From positions 7,741,294 to 7,805,293 of the forward strand of contig NC_059482.1 of assembly GCF_018139145.2 (NCBI RefSeq): 64,000 bases of DNA, given 5' to 3'. Of this stretch, positions 1 to 12,364 are shown one piece after another. Each line of letters opens with the position of its first letter. Within the stretch, counting starts at the first letter, position 1. A model generated the notes under the pieces. It made no database searches, had not been told where the DNA came from, and saw only the letters and a list, made by a program, of their open reading frames with translations. The stretch is from Gymnogyps californianus (taxonomy: Eukaryota > Chordata > Aves > Accipitriformes > Cathartidae). Position numbers and translations under genes: made by a program.

Positions 1-2123
1 TTTGTGGACAAGGAAGCCACCAGGAAAAGAGAAAGATTTTAGCATTTAACATCTCAAGCTAGCACTGTTTTCAGCTTTTGGGCCAGGGTAGCTTAACTGC
101 AACAAAGCACCATGTCCAACAGAGCCTGTCACGATTTCAATTTTCATAATGAAAGATGTGAACAGTTCTTTTTAGAAAATCTTTTACCAGCCATTTTTTG
201 CTGTGCTTTTTAGAGCAGTAAAATGAAAATTAGTATCAATTTCTTGTCATTGTTACGAAACCGCAACCCACAAAAGCGTTAGGTGCTACAATGGTAGACA
301 TCGCAGAGTTGAATGGCTGGACATTCAAGCTCTAACAAATCCTGTTACGATGGTTTTAGAAGTTACTTCCCCAGCTGCCCTCTCCGCTCCTCTGCCAGTT
401 TACCACTCCTACAGCACAAGGAAATGTAAGTCCAGTCTTCAGCCATTACAATGCAGAGCCTGACATTTTAGCATAAATCCACCTTTACGGCTGTACAAAT
501 GAAGTGTTCTGACTCGGGAGCTTTGGTGATGGTTCAACACTAGTGTTTACTTCACCTTTCAATACTGAAGGTGCCCCCTATAGCAGAAGCAAATATATAC
601 TTTTTCCTCAGAAAAGTATTTCCCAGGCCATTATACTAGCTTAAACTGCCAGTGAAGGTAATATTCTGAATAACACATTGATGTGTTTTAACTTGGCTCT
701 TAATAAAATTGAGGATTATATCACAATTACATTAGAGAATTATATGGATAAAGCACTGTAACCAGAGAGTTAAAATCTTGCATTGACATTGAATCTAAAA
801 TTAAAAACAAACAAGACAAATTGTAGCCTGAACAGACTCCTACATAATTTGGAATTTCAATGCATTACTTTGCTGTTAATCAAAGTCTCCTTTCTTTTAA
901 CCTTAACTGTTTGAATATCTCTCCTGCCTGAATGTCAATATGAGGCAACAGTGAAGGTCAATGAGAGTGCCTTGCCATTCACATCGTGTCCTTTATCAAC
1001 ATGTACTTGTTGGGAGTCAGGCAAATGAAACACTAAGCGACATCAGCAGAACTTACGTTCTTGAAATCACAAGATTTTTAAAAATATATTTCAATTAAAT
1101 GTGGAGCTTGTAGACAGACTCTATGAACTAGAGACACCTTGGTAAGTGCAGTGGGGAGGTGGGGAGCTGTGAAATGCCATTATGTGCAACTGAGCTGGAT
1201 AACTGTGACACAGGTAAAAGCAGACCCATTGTCTTTGGGATAGAGTAAAGGATATTTGCCCTCAAGAGGCATTTTATTGATAAAGGGACAATAATGTCGA
1301 TATTTGGAAATTAAATGTCAAAATGTCAAATACACAGAGGCACAGAAGCATTTGTTGCCAGTATTACCAGGGCCAAATACCGCATTTCCACTGATGTCTG
1401 TAAGAACTGATGATGCTCAGCAGTTGTGAATATCGTTCTCTGTTCTGAATCCCAGCCGTGATGCTGGTTACAAGGAAGAGACCAAGAGATGGCTCAGCTG
1501 CTCCTTCCCTGTTTTTGCCATGGTATGTGAGGATAACAGAGGTGCTGACAATACCAGGTATTAAGCCGTTAGAGTATCCCAAATACTCCACCAGTAGGTT
1601 TTTCTGTTTCTCAGATAATGAAAGCAATCCTCACCCCAGGAAATTTGAAAGGATACAGAAAAACCTGCATGAAAGAATGGGCTACAACACCATGGGGGGA
1701 AAACCAGGGTTAGTATATAAAGATGAAAAATGTACATAGTTTGTGCATATCCTGATGCAAATATATTTCAAAGTGCTCTCTTCTGTCACCACCAAAGTAT
1801 CTTGTTAATCAATCAATAATCCTCTTGTTCTATTACCTGTGTACACATCATTTGAATATCACCTCAGTTACTATCATTATTCATTAGCCCCAAATCCTCT
1901 ACAACGTGACATGCCTCATCATGTGCTTTTCCTCTCAGCGTTCAGTCAGGCAACCTCATCATTCACCACTGAAATGTTTTGTGAGCTAGCAGATTCCTGA
2001 TTCCAGAGATGAGGACTGGGGAGGGTTAGCCAAGGAAAGGAACCTACACAGATCCTATATTACATGCCTTGGCCTTTTTGGTGCAATGTGATAAGGAGAC
2101 TCACAAGCAACTATAATTTTTGC

Positions 2124-2148
2124 TTTTTTTTTTTTTTTTTTTTTTTTT
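2124..2148. repeat. poly-T run (T25)
   Basis: There are 25 consecutive T on the plus strand. It could be a simple low-complexity run or the poly-A tail of a minus-strand retrocopy, but the flanking sequence shows no recognisable retrocopied gene. Birds carry few poly-A retrocopies because CR1 does not use a poly-A tail, so a plain homopolymer is the safer reading. Confidence 0.8.
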
Positions 2149-4824
2149 ACATTTACAATACTGGAGAGCTGTAGCATAATGTTTAGGCAAAAAGTGAATT
2201 TACCTACTGCCAAGTACATTCAAAGTTTTAATGGTGTCCCTTAGACATCACTGTTTAAAATGTGCTTATAACTACATTAAACATACCAGGAAAATAAGGG
2301 GAGCTCAGATGCTTAGGAGCTCCCATAGAGCAATGACTATACTACATCAAAGCGAGTTGAAGACATTCAGTATTTTTCTGAAAGGCATTCAGTACCTAGC
2401 ATTACTGTGCCTGAAACCAATTTTGGATGTTGTTCTGCTAGGATTTCACAAGTGGTTAAAGGGAGTCACTCTCCACCTCCCTGTGCCTTTTAAAAATCCT
2501 GGATTTCATGAGTAACAGCATCATAAAAACAATTAAAAAAACCTGCCAGACAGTCCAGCAGAATGAGACAGAATTGGGAGGTATTTGTTCATCAGTGTTC
2601 TATACATTTATCTTAAAAATCTTTCCAGATGTATAATGAACATGTTGACTGATCTTTCAATGTTTAGATATGCTTTCATTGTAATTTTGCCATTTGCCAT
2701 GACCATAAAAGGAGAAAATAGATACTAAAAATTGTGAAAAGATTTAATTATGGTACCTGCATGTGTAAACCATAAAAAATAGGAACAAGCACACTCAAGT
2801 TTGAAAACCTTATCTGCAGAGAAGGCTTTTATGCAGTGAGATCCCATTATAATTAAACCAACCTCCTTTGGTTCTGCACAGTCTGCATTCATGGCCTCTT
2901 GGAAGAAGCATTTAGTCAATTAACTATTTTATTAACCAATTGATTTTTTCTCTTAGTCCTTAACCTCTTTGTACCTGTTAGGAATGGTTACAAAAGCTGA
3001 ATAAATTGGTTTCTTTCATCTCTAAAAGGCAACAATAAATAATAAAACAGGCTGAACAAGGTTTCAGTGGGGAACCCAAATACGAATAAAAATACCTACC
3101 GTGTATCATATAATATAAAATACTAACTGCTAGGAGCAGCACAGTATTTCAATAAATCACGTTGTCACACTGACCTTTATTGATATACTGTTTCTCAACT
3201 TAAAGGATTGGCCCTGCTGCTTTAGGAGATCTTTTGTTGTGAAGGGCCTGCAGATTCATCACGTAACAAAAAGATTATTTGCCCACCATAGGGCTGTCTA
3301 AGTCTATATGCTAAGCAGAAGCAAAAAAACCAAAATCTTTTAGGGACAGTTTAAATTTAGAGATTTATTTAGCATCACAGGAGAACAAACATGCATTCCT
3401 GAAATAAATACAAAATGTGATTTATACTATCACTTAGTACAAAGTGAAAAAGAAAAAAGGAGAATGAAGAAAAGAAAAGCTCTTTCATTTCTAGTAGATA
3501 ATAGATTGCTTGATTTTATGGAATGTTACACTGTGTTGCAACTATGCAATGACAGTCCAGTATTGCAAAATTAAATTCACCATACTGGCTGAAACTCAGC
3601 AGAGTTATTGGCTCCTTTGTACCAATGGATGAAATTAAAGACTAAGGAGGTGTGCAAAGGACACATTTTTGCAGTGACAGAAAAAATCTCACAGTAAAAA
3701 AAAAATATGTGCCCCTCTAAAGAACTATTCCCTGCTTCAACAAAAATGACAGAAACAATCTGATCCAGATCCAGAACATAACTGAATTTGTACTGCCTAT
3801 CTAAAGAAAAATCCAAATTATAGTCTAGAGATTCTTCCAACATACAGTCAAGAGCTGTAGAATATTTTCAGTCATATATACAAGACTTTTGTACAAATTA
3901 GTGAAAAGCTTTTGAAACCTAATGTTCTTCATGAGGTTCCTACTGCCTTAAATGATAAAGATCTCCTGGGAACTTTTGTTCCTGTTAATTTTAACATTGA
4001 CTCATGCTGGTTTGAATAAAATTCTGACTCCAGATGCAGCTGTCCAATTGAGAAGGGAAGCTGTATTGTTTTGTAAAACAAATAAACAAAAAAAACCCCT
4101 TTGGGGGTCTCTTCCTCTTACTGAAGCCGTAGCTATTAATCTCACTGTTTTTAGGTGGCTCTGTAATGAAAAAAGGCGTTGAAGGCCTGAAGGAGAATAT
4201 ATTTAAAGAATACCTCATTGAGTGCTCAGTAATTTATTCACTGAGCAAAGATCCATGAAGACAGGTGAGGAACCTGTACCTTGCGTGATCCCTTGTGCTG
4301 TGACTTCTTTTCTGTCCATGTTTCTGGTGGTCTTACACAGAACAGTTATATGGTAGGGACTGGCTGCTGCTTCTGTATCAGATGCTAGCATAATATTCCC
4401 CACTTCTTGCTATAAAATCTCTCTTTACAAGTAAATCCACGTATGGCTCTTCAAATAGTTAGCTGACTTTGAAGAGCTACTACAATGATGCTTTTTTCCC
4501 CGCTTCTTCCTCTAAATCAAAAGTTTTGCTAAATTCCATACAAAAATATCCATGGCTGGGCTAACCTTCAGGTGATGTTTGGCTGTATTATCTGTCCTTT
4601 TTTTCCTCTGACAGCTTATATGCTGCACTGCCTCTGCATTGCTAGCTATTGGCCCAAATGTGTCCTCCCACCTCCCCTTCTTCAGTCTCTTTTGATGTTT
4701 TACTAACGCAGCCTTCTCCTACTCCACTTTTTCCTACTTTGCTTATTTCCACCTGTTTCTCTAGCAAAAATTCTACCACTTGCTGCTTTCCTTGCACCTC
4801 TCCACCTGAGCCTCCTTATTCCAG

Positions 4825-5445
4825 TTGTTCATCCCATGTAACTGCCAAGGCACTTCATGCAATGCACAACTGAGACCACTGCTAATCACCCCCACCTTCT
4901 TTCCTATTTCCAATCTCCTCTTCACCAACCATAAATTTCACAAAGAAGTCTGGATGATGGGGGCAGAGACAACAAGTGTTGCATTTAAATACAAAATTAA
5001 AATGACACCATATGGCACAATCAGATCAAAATTAAGCAAGACGTGCCAGGGTAATGCCTTTGCTTTCCCAGAATATGCCACCAATGATGCAGACATGCCA
5101 TTCCTTTGTTGGCAATGTTTGTGTTGGTTGGTAACACACAGAAGAGCTGAAGGCAGTAGATTTGTCGACATTTTCGGATATACCTGTCATGCACCCTACC
5201 TTCCTGGCCCCAGAACTCTACAGGAGAAACTGGGCATAATAAAGTTGATTGATTTGTGTTTGTCACTCATCCAAGTGGCTTTCATTTTGGTGTCCCTCAA
5301 TCTTGCTTTTTCATTTTCATTTGGAGCCACTGAAATCTCACCTTCCAGAGAATCCAAGCTGTTGGACTTGTCATCTGGTTCAAAATGTCTGCACAGCATG
5401 AACAAAATTTACTGTCCTCTGTGCAAACTGTTTTGGTGGCTCTAA
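4825..5445 (+). other. 206-codon open reading frame, unknown
   Basis: A 206-codon frame stays open, which is long for this AT-rich background. It shows no domain I recognise. The frame has a hydrophobic patch in its C-terminal half (ILVSLNLAFSFSF) and several Cys-rich short stretches without a known spacing. No good splice acceptor, promoter or polyadenylation signal frames it. It overlaps smaller open frames on both strands. It may be a chance open frame, part of a long non-coding RNA, or an eroded repeat. I do not call it a gene. Confidence 0.15.
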
Positions 5446-8400
5446 TAGAAAACACAGCAATCACTCTTTTATGCTCTGCTAGGAAACAATCTGCCTTTTT
5501 TTTTTCTTGAGGAGAAAAGTTTTTGATAGAACTTTGCTAGCTTTATATAAACCAGAAAATCCTCAAAAAACAGCATGCAGCCAACAGTACTTACAGTGAA
5601 TTTGAGTCATTGAATGTCCTCACTATAGTTTCCCCTTAGATTTAAAATCTTGGTTAAAGCAAAACTTTAGTCTTTTAAATTGCCAAGGCTAAAATGTGGC
5701 AAAGTAATTATATGACTCATGAAGCACTGTGCTCAGTTGAAGTGTTAATGTCATCAGCACTAATTTGTTTTTGTCTTTTCTCATCCTAAAGGTCGTTGTC
5801 CGTTGAAATGTATCACTAGTGTATCATCTTGTGTCTCTTAATCTGCAAAACAATTGCATTCCTTAACAAAACTTTTCAACGGTGACATGTTTTTCAGAAA
5901 TTTTAAGGTCCCTGAGTTTTAAACAAGGAAATAGATTTCTTCTCTCTCCCCCTCCCCCGCCTTTCTTTTTTTGGTTACAATTTTTTATATAAACTATGTG
6001 GCTTGCTGCTGTCAGCTAGAAAGGCCCCAATGGGAGATCCAAGGTCACTAGTAGCTGAAGAGAGACACTGCACAAGTAGTTAGGATGAAAGAATATCCCA
6101 CTGGGGTTTTGGACTTACAGTTTCTTGGCTGTTGTGACTTGAAATAAATGTATCATCACTGTCTGGAGCCACCAGCCATATTCTCTCACTCATGAAGCTA
6201 ACATTACAGTCAGACTTAAGCAGGTGAAGAGGATAAAAACCTTTACCATTTATTTTATATATAATGATACTTTGACTTCTCTCTGCTAGGGGCAGGATGA
6301 AATTTTTTACTGGCTTCTACAGAGCCTGGAATTTCACACAAATATTTTAGGAAAGCTCTCTGCTCAACAATTTGTTGTAGAGATTTAGGGATATGCAAAG
6401 TGATATGCGAAGGGATGATGACTTAGCAAAACCCTCAAATTCTCATACATGCTTAACTAGTCTTATTCTGAATGTGGTTTACTTTTTATAATCCTTCAAG
6501 AGGAATTTGGTGTCCGTCTGGGATTTCCCCCCCTCATAATTACAGAAGAGAGAGACTGAAGTGAAGAGATCTTGTGCTTGGAGCCTTCTGACTGAAGTCT
6601 AGGTTACCTTTCAGGTTTTGGTACTGATTTCCCTTGTGATCTTCTGCATGTTGATTAAACCTTTCAGTCCCTATCCTTACAAATGGGATTAAAACACGTC
6701 TGTGCTTTATTTGGATATTACAGAAACCATCATCGATGAGTGGCTACTGTGCTGGCTTATAAAAAAAGTCACAACAAGAATACAAACATATCAGCAAAAG
6801 GAAAGATCCTGAATGCTTGTCACATGGGACACTTGCAGCCATCTGGGAACTGACCACAAAACTTCACTCTTTCAGAGTAATTTAATGAACTGTCTAGTCA
6901 GCTCAGTCTCCTATGGTTGGGAAGAAATAAACAAAAACTCTTCACAAAAAATTCCAAATAGAATAAACCTTGCAGAAAACTAAAACCCATCTCTGACCTC
7001 CTACCATCTGTGAACCAAGCTCGGCTCATGCACTGCAAAATCTAAAGATAGGGAGAAAGAAAGGAAGAGGGACTGTAGATAACCTGCTTAATGCTTTCAC
7101 TTACAAAATGAAAATGTCCTCTATACCTTGCGTTAACCTTTTATCTTTAACAGACATTCAACAGGGAATACACTCAATTAAGTTTGACTTTAGCTATTAT
7201 TAGTGGTATCTTGGATAAAATGATTTACCAAGCAACTAAAGAATAACTGAATTTTGGCTCTCCAAAGCAATAAAGTAGAAAGCCATCACTGAGATATACT
7301 ACTGAAACAGGACTGGACAGAACGTCTGATGTTCTATTGAGCTGACAGGTCTTGAGCAGTGATACAGTACTGTATGATGGATCCAACTGGACATGAGATT
7401 TCACAAGCCACAGTCTTCCAGTACAATATGAATATGAAGCTTTTTCCATTGCACAAATGGGGGTCCTCAGAAGCTAGCTGTCAAAGCAGAAAACTGCAAA
7501 AGGTTTCTCAACACCAATACTTAATATTTAGGAATCAACAGTCTCACAAGAAATTCACTTCTGTTCACTCACTAGATCTGGAAGAAAGAATAAGTCAAGA
7601 AATTCTATCTGTCCTTTGGGTCCTGATGAAAAGTGTGCTTTCTTAACAAACCCCTCAAAACTCTATCTGCTTCAGACAGAAATCTTGGATTGTCTGAAAC
7701 ATCAAGGCAGCAGTCAAAATGAGATCCCTGGGAGAGACAATGCACGAGGTCAGAATGCTGCAGCTTCAGAATTTTCACAGTGGAAATAAACAGAGCATCA
7801 AGCTATGTACTATATAAAAAATGGCAGAATTAAGGGCTACATTCTGTCCGTGGCCTTCAGAATCATTCACAATTCATCTTAACTGAAGCTGCTTGCATAT
7901 AGATGGAGGAGAAGATAGAGATAAGTGCCTTGAGGGTCTGAATGAATGACAAAAGGCAGGAATTAGTCTCTTACTAGAGCACTAAGTGCATCTGCTTCTA
8001 AATTGTGCAGGGACATATCTGCCCCCTAAAATCATGCTGCATTTTTTCCCACTGCTTTCCAAAAGATCTCAGAGGAGTCTTGACTTTTGCCATTTCTGTT
8101 TTTTCTTTCAACGACAAAGAACTGAAACAGTAAAATGTGGCTTTTGTGAATTTGTTACTGATTTTGCTTTAGCTACAGCGATTCTCTCGCTTCTTGGCTG
8201 TTGCTGTCCTTACCTTGTTACCGATATACCTCACTAACTAGACAAAAAATGCAGATACCTAGACCTTTGATCTTCCCTCTGTTCCAAGCATCAGCAACAC
8301 ACCCTTCACTGTTTAGATCATTCTAGAAAGATCACTGGGAAGAATAAAAGATTAAAATAAAGTATTGCAATGTAAACATTTTCCTTACTGTTATAAACTC

Positions 8401-9160
8401 CACTGTGCTTGTAAGCTGGGAATGCCGCAGGAGAGATGCAGTCCCAGGAGAGCAGCAGCAAAAAGGACACTGCCCACTCTCTGGAGAGTAACTCCTTCTG
8501 TCAAGTACTCTCTTGACTGAAGAGCATGGCTGTCATGATAAATCACCTCACAGAGAAAGACAGTTTATAGTCTGAGATACTCTGACCTCAGACCACAGAC
8601 TACTAGATCAGACATAGGCTAGAGGTCCTGTCATGCTTGTGCATTGTGGAGAAGAATATCGACATTCATTTGGAGAGTGGCACAGCTGGTGTGTACTGCA
8701 TATGGGCCTTTGCCATTTCCGTGCTAAGAAATATTACTCAGAGGTGGGGTGTGGGACAGGAAGTCAGACTGCACATACCTTTTCACATGTGTTATCTGAA
8801 TATACTCACAAATAGATACAACCAAGTGAATTTTATCTGTTGCTGCAAGAGTTCCAGCTTGCCCACAGGGTAGTCCCTAGTAGGACACGTTTCTCATCTC
8901 TAGGATACAACACTGAGAGGTGCTGATATCTGCCTCTGAGTATATCACTTGTTAAAATTGATCCTCACCGTGAAAAACCTAAGATCTAGGAAAGATTTTT
9001 GTATAAACTATGGATACATACTAAACATAGTTAAGTGTAACTTGGGACCTTCTAAGGCTGAGTGACAAAAATTGTAACTGATCACTCTGTCTGAAGTGCC
9101 AAGACTGCTAATGTTTGATACCTGGAAATTTTAGTTCAAACACAGTTATTGCAATCCATA

Positions 9161-9340
9161 AAATCATAGAAGAGTAGAGGTTGGAAGGGACCTCTAGCAA
9201 TTGTTTAGTCCAACTCCCCCTACTCAGAGCAGCGCCAACTAAACCAAGTTGCTCAGGACCGTGTCCACTTGCATTTTGAATATCTCCAAGGATGGAGATT
9301 CCACAGCCTCTCTGGGCAACCTGTTCCAGTGCTCAGTAAC
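9161..9340 (-). mobile_element. CR1 LINE, 3' end fragment
   Basis: Read on the plus strand this opens with AATCATAGAAGAGTAGAGG and GGTTGGAAGGGACC, and continues through CCACAGCCTCTCTGGGCAAC and CTGTTCCAGTG. This is the reverse complement of the CR1 3' end found throughout bird genomes, so the element lies on the minus strand with its 3' terminus near 9161. Only about 180 bp are recognisable. Strong 5' truncation is the normal state of CR1 copies. The terminal ATTCTATGAT-type octamer repeat is partly eroded. No coding part remains. Confidence 0.9.
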
Positions 9341-9671
9341 AATTTAATCATAGCCTACAAAGTTCAGGGCAACTACCCTCCTCACTTCATTTTCTGTCCC
9401 TATGTTTGATTTCATGTTCTGTCAGATCAATATAAACCTCATTTGGGTCCTGTGCATTCAGCTTCTGTTCCTAGAAGTCAAGGAACTGTTTTCCTGTGAT
9501 TTCCCTTTGTTTATAAGAGAATACGCCTTTGGTAAACACTGGTTGGACCAATACACAGAGGCAACATACTGTATCATTCAATTCACATCCAGAGCTTAAA
9601 ATACAAATGTCTGAAGAATATGTTCTGAAATTAAGCACTGGGAGACCATGCTGAATGTATTTCAGTTAAAA

Positions 9672-9694
9672 ATACATACATACATATACATACA
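9672..9694. repeat. ATAC/TACA microsatellite
   Basis: About five imperfect copies of a 4-bp TACA unit, interrupted once by TATA. It is a short simple repeat with no other feature attached. Confidence 0.75.
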
Positions 9695-12306
9695 GGTAAA
9701 ACACAAATAAGAAAAATAGTCAATACATACATTAATCATACATGCATTGAACCTCATTTGCACAAGCACTCCCTAGAAGCTCAGTGCATTATTTTGATTT
9801 GTGAAATTATACAACAGAAAAGTATTTCCAAGACCGAAGCCATAACTTTGGAATTATAAAGTCAGACCATCACTCCAAGCTATTTCATCCTTTATTGTGG
9901 GGAAAGTTTTTCTTTCTTTCTTGCTACTCACAATAGCCAAAAGTGTAAAGACTTGCCAGGGTGATTTTTTTATTATCCAGTTTGTTCTGTCCCTCTAAGC
10001 TAGCCCTCATTCTCACCTAGCTTTCATGGTTCCTTTCTGAGTTAGCTAAACTGTTTAATATCTTTTGAAAAATGCATACAAATTCACTACAGACAATTAC
10101 ATCTGACAAATCAGCAAAATGTTTTTGCATCTCCGGACTCCTGAACAGCTCCACTGTATCACCCTGTGAATATCTGTCCAAATTCTTTTAATGAGTTTTT
10201 AGGGCTGTGGGAATTCTAGGACCAGCAATTCATTTCACATAGCTTCAATAGTCATCAGATGGTTGTGATTATCCTCTATTCTGTGCTGAACTTGGTTAAA
10301 ATTTGAAATGATGAATATGAGCTATAAATCCCTGCACTTTCCTTGACCATTACGTTAATTTAAAAAAAAAGTATCAGTTGAGCAATGATGTATGTTGCCA
10401 ATGTGCCCAATCTATCAGACATTTGACTCTGCTCTCAACTTTAAAGATAGACTGATACCAATTTTCTTCCTGTCAGCAGCTCAAGTAGATGATTCTCATG
10501 CATTCAGTTCCATTCACAGAAGTCAGCACTAGGTTTGTTAATTCTGATAAAATCTGCTTTAATTTTGTGAATTCTGATATGCTTAATCTACGCGAAATAT
10601 CCCTGAAGGATTTCAGAGAATCACAATTTGACTGAGATCAAAGCTCTGGCAGACATTCAAGTTAAGTTCGATTTGAAATGACAAACTGTAGACCATAAGA
10701 CTTGACTGTGACTACAGCCCTTTGGGATGCTGAATGGGTTTCAGATACAAATCCTGTTCATGCTTTGATCACCCAGTAAACTGCTGCATACGAGTAAATA
10801 AACTGCATCAGAGAAAAATCATATAAAACTTTCATTTTACAAAATAATAGACAATAGTACTTTTATGCCAGAGATCATCACAGGAAGTAATCTTCTAATG
10901 CCAGCTCTATAAGCACTGATCATGGGTATAAATATCACTTGCGAATTGCCTTTTGTGTAAAGCACTGGAGTACTACAAAATAAAGCAGTAAGGAAAAACA
11001 TATGCAATTAACATGTTTGCCTTCTCTTGATGATTAATAGATCCCAAGCTATTGGAACTGTGACAACTGTCTGTAATTTAACTGAGCAATACTAGTTTAC
11101 ACCTGCTAAGGATCTGACCTTATGTAAACTGTTACAGTGCACAAATAAAATCCCTAAAAGCATAGATATGTTCTTCTAGTAAATTCAGATCATCTTAGGC
11201 TGCACAATTAAATAGGTCAACCTCAGCAGTTTGATAAAAGACTTCAAAAAGATGGTGTCATTATGGCTTTGATGTTTTGAAGACCTGAACTGCATTTGTA
11301 AGTGAATGCATTGAAAGCATTAGCTGAAGGAAAGAGTGCCGACCATAACAAGTAGGAAAAACAGTAAGAGAGTCCATAATAATACCCCCTTGCCTTCAAA
11401 TGGAAATGCTTTCTCATTTAGATAGGAAATTGGATTCATAAACCTTAGCTAAGTATGACCTTACTCTTCTGAGTGTCTATCATCGTGGATAACTATTGTA
11501 TAGAAAAGAATTTTAGATCTGCAGCTCTTTATAGTCAGAAGTGCTTCTTATTATTGTATCCATTGCTCATAAACTAGCGTATAGATTTTGTGCTACTATA
11601 TATAACAGTCAAAAAAAGCTAATTCAGTGCTCTTTGGGGGGCAAAAATCTATATTAGAAGAAAAATAATCTTTTACATGCTGACATCTAATGTAGTAATT
11701 CTATCATAATCAGACAAAACATGCGGACAGGTCATAGAACTAGTTTTAGTTAGTCTGTATTTCCTAACAGAGAAGATTTAAGTATTTCTGTAAGGGGTCC
11801 TTGGTTCCTGCAATTCACCATTTCAGCAGAGTATGCAAATAATTTACTGTCTCTCATTTCACTGTGATTGGCAATTACAGTGATATAGGACATTTTCACT
11901 GAGAAAATTATGTTATGGAAAGATGTATTACTCATACAGTCATGAGCAGTCACAAATCAGCCTTTGGTATTCCCTTTGTAAGTGAAAAAGAAAATCACCA
12001 ATCATCTTCCTCTTCCTAAAAGTACATTTGAGGCTTGATTTTTGGCTTCAAAATGAGACTGAAGCAGGAAGCATATACTCCTTTAGCCAGTGCTCACAGA
12101 ATCTTTGCAGCCCAGCAGCATCCACCCATTTCCAGAGCAAGGGTACAGTATTAAGACACTAGGACACCATTTGGAGCTGCATAGTGTATCTCTTCCCCAC
12201 TCCACCTTGTACCAGATTTTCTTACCTGCATGGAGGAGCAAGGACTTGGCTTTATTTTAGTGATTTTAACAAAAGCAGATACGAAAGCTTGGAACAGTCA
12301 TCGGAA

Positions 12307-12364
12307 ATGCGAAGACTTACTCTCTTTATTTTGCCTATCTGTCTTATTTCTATGGCTTGCCAAG
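12307..12364 (+). other. candidate signal-peptide exon (unproven)
   Basis: From an ATG with a purine at -3, 19 codons read MRRLTLFILPICLISMACQ, a basic start followed by a hydrophobic core as in a secretory signal peptide. The frame then meets CAAG|GTAAAA, a usable splice donor, leaving phase 1. First exons of secreted proteins often look like this. Against it, no promoter, CpG island or matching downstream exon is visible, and such a pattern can arise by chance in 64 kb. I do not recognise the sequence as a known protein. Confidence 0.15.

Larger units (their letters stand above)
1..9160. other. AT-rich unique DNA, no supported gene
   Basis: No gene, RNA gene or recognisable mobile element could be supported here. 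Open frames are short, stop-rich on both strands and lack codon patterns or motifs I know. The stretch holds a T25 run (2124-2148), a pyrimidine-rich patch near 4650-4930, and one longer open frame at 4825-5445 listed separately. Base composition is typical of avian intergenic or intronic DNA. Confidence 0.6.

Noticed and set aside
1458..1739. 93-codon plus-strand frame overlapping an 87-codon minus-strand frame
   Set aside because: Both are chance-sized, lack motifs and overlap each other.
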